Shown here in pieces: positions 4,266-5,172 of a stretch of 5,172 bases of DNA (position 1 is its first letter; every line of letters starts with the position of its first letter). The position numbers and the translations under genes are program-made. This DNA comes from RUG11867 sp964472425. GTDB taxonomy: Bacteria > Bacillota_I > Bacilli_A > RF39 > UBA660. Below the pieces are notes generated by a model. The model searched no databases and was not told the DNA's origin. It saw only the letters and a program-made list of their open reading frames with translations. The DNA lies in assembly GCA_964472425.1 (NCBI GenBank), contig CAYYLF010000083.1, positions 1 to 5,172 on the forward strand. Reading direction: 5' to 3'.

Positions 4266-5172
4266 ATGATAGAAAAAGAATTTAAAAGCATAGTGGAAGA
4301 AATTAAACAACAAATTAATTGTACTCAATATGAAATATTTAAAAATGCAAATATGAATTTGCTAAAACTTTATTATAATATTGGTAAGATAATTGATGAA
4401 AATTCCAGTTGGGGGAACAAATTCATTGATGAATTAGCAACAGAATTAAAGATTACTTTTCCAAATATAAAAGGTTTTTCTGTTAGAAATTTAAAAAGTA
4501 TGAAGAAATATTATATTGAATGTAATAAAAATGAAAAAGTGCAGATGTCGTCTGCACAAATTCCATGGTCTCACAATATGTTAATTTTAGATAAAATTCA
4601 AGATGATACTAAAAGAATTTGGTATATGGAACAGACAGCAATCAATGGTTGGAGTTATGATGTTCTGGCATTTCAAATAAAAAGTGAGTTATATGAAAGA
4701 CAGGTTTTAGGAGATAAACCAAATAACTTTAATGAATCATTGTCTAGTCCTCAAAGTGAACTAGCAAAGGATATGATGAAGGATCCTTATATTTTAAATT
4801 TAACAGGATTAAAACAAAATTATATTGAAACAGAATTAGAACAAGCAATGGTTGAAAAAATTAAAACAGTATTGCTAGAACTAGGTAATGGATTTAGTTT
4901 TGTCGGAAATCAATATAAATTGGAAGTAGGAAACAAAGACTATTTTATAGATTTATTGTTTTATCATACTAAATTACATTGCTACATAGTTGTTGAATTA
5001 AAGAACACTGAATTTAAACCTGAATATGCAGGTAAAATAAATTTTTATTTGTCAGCAGTAGATGATTTAGTTAAAGATGAGCAAGACAATCCTAGCATTG
5101 GAATAATTCTTTGTAGAGAAAAGGATAAATTTTCAGTTGAATATGCTCTAAAAGATATAAATAAACCTATTG
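4266..5172 (+). CDS. DUF1016/YhcG-type PD-(D/E)XK nuclease, 3' end beyond the window
   Basis: The frame is open from 4266 to the window edge, with 302 complete codons visible; the family is usually about 330-370 residues long, so only the C-terminal end is missing. The N-terminal DUF1016 region includes YYNIGKII (36-43), SWGNKFIDELA (48-58), KGFSVRNLKSMKKYY (69-83) and IPWSHN (99-104). NGWSYDVLAFQIKSELYERQ (127-146) follows. The C-terminal nuclease region carries LLELGNGFSFVGNQYKLEVG (203-222) and the PD-(D/E)XK signature: D229 in FIDLLFYH, then E244-L-K246 in VVELKN. EYAGKINFYLSAVDD (253-267) follows. All catalytic residues expected for a metal-dependent DNA nuclease are present. Relatives are common near type I restriction systems and other defence genes; the precise target is not settled by this sequence. 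Composition and codon use (TTA, ATT, AAT and TAT dominate) differ sharply from the other genes here, which points to horizontal acquisition. It has its own promoter and ribosome site. Neighbouring genes to the right are not visible. Confidence 0.92.
   Translation, partial: MIEKEFKSIVEEIKQQINCTQYEIFKNANMNLLKLYYNIGKIIDENSSWGNKFIDELATELKITFPNIKGFSVRNLKSMKKYYIECNKNEKVQMSSAQIPWSHNMLILDKIQDDTKRIWYMEQTAINGWSYDVLAFQIKSELYERQVLGDKPNNFNESLSSPQSELAKDMMKDPYILNLTGLKQNYIETELEQAMVEKIKTVLLELGNGFSFVGNQYKLEVGNKDYFIDLLFYHTKLHCYIVVELKNTEFKPEYAGKINFYLSAVDDLVKDEQDNPSIGIILCREKDKFSVEYALKDINKPI

Overview
The window looks like a chromosomal segment of a low-to-moderate-GC Gram-positive-type bacterium (Bacillota or Mycoplasmatota lineage). 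This rests on strong GGAGG-type ribosome sites, sigma-A-like promoters, U-tract hairpin terminators, a tRNA 3' end with encoded CCA, and a YfhO-family membrane protein. Tryptophan is read from TGG codons wherever I checked, so nothing suggests recoding of TGA. I cannot name the species.

Left edge (1-128): AT-rich sequence runs straight into the 3' half of a tRNA-Arg gene (anticodon CCU), which starts in the anticodon loop. It is followed by the tRNA's own probable terminator. No 5' half of the tRNA is present. This is the expected picture at one end of an element integrated into a tRNA gene, with the element lying to the left, outside the window.

Centre (171-3964): a promoter drives a small single-pass membrane protein of unknown function (228-698, +). 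It converges on a two-gene minus-strand operon across a shared hairpin terminator. The operon has its own promoter, then a membrane-anchored PIG-L-family deacetylase (3948-3220), then an 841-residue YfhO-family multi-pass membrane protein (3239-714) whose start overlaps the end of the deacetylase gene by 20 bases. The two products are probably both exposed on the outer face of the membrane. A plausible joint role is decoration of a cell-surface glycopolymer with an N-acetyl sugar followed by deacetylation. That link is inference.

Right side (3965-5172): an AT-rich intergenic region of about 300 bases, with nested inverted repeats and divergent promoters, leads to a DUF1016/YhcG-type PD-(D/E)XK nuclease gene (4266 to beyond the window end, +). 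This gene is far more AT-rich than the centre and uses quite different codons, so it was probably acquired horizontally. Its visible part contains the DUF1016 N-terminal region and the nuclease motif; only the C-terminal end is missing.
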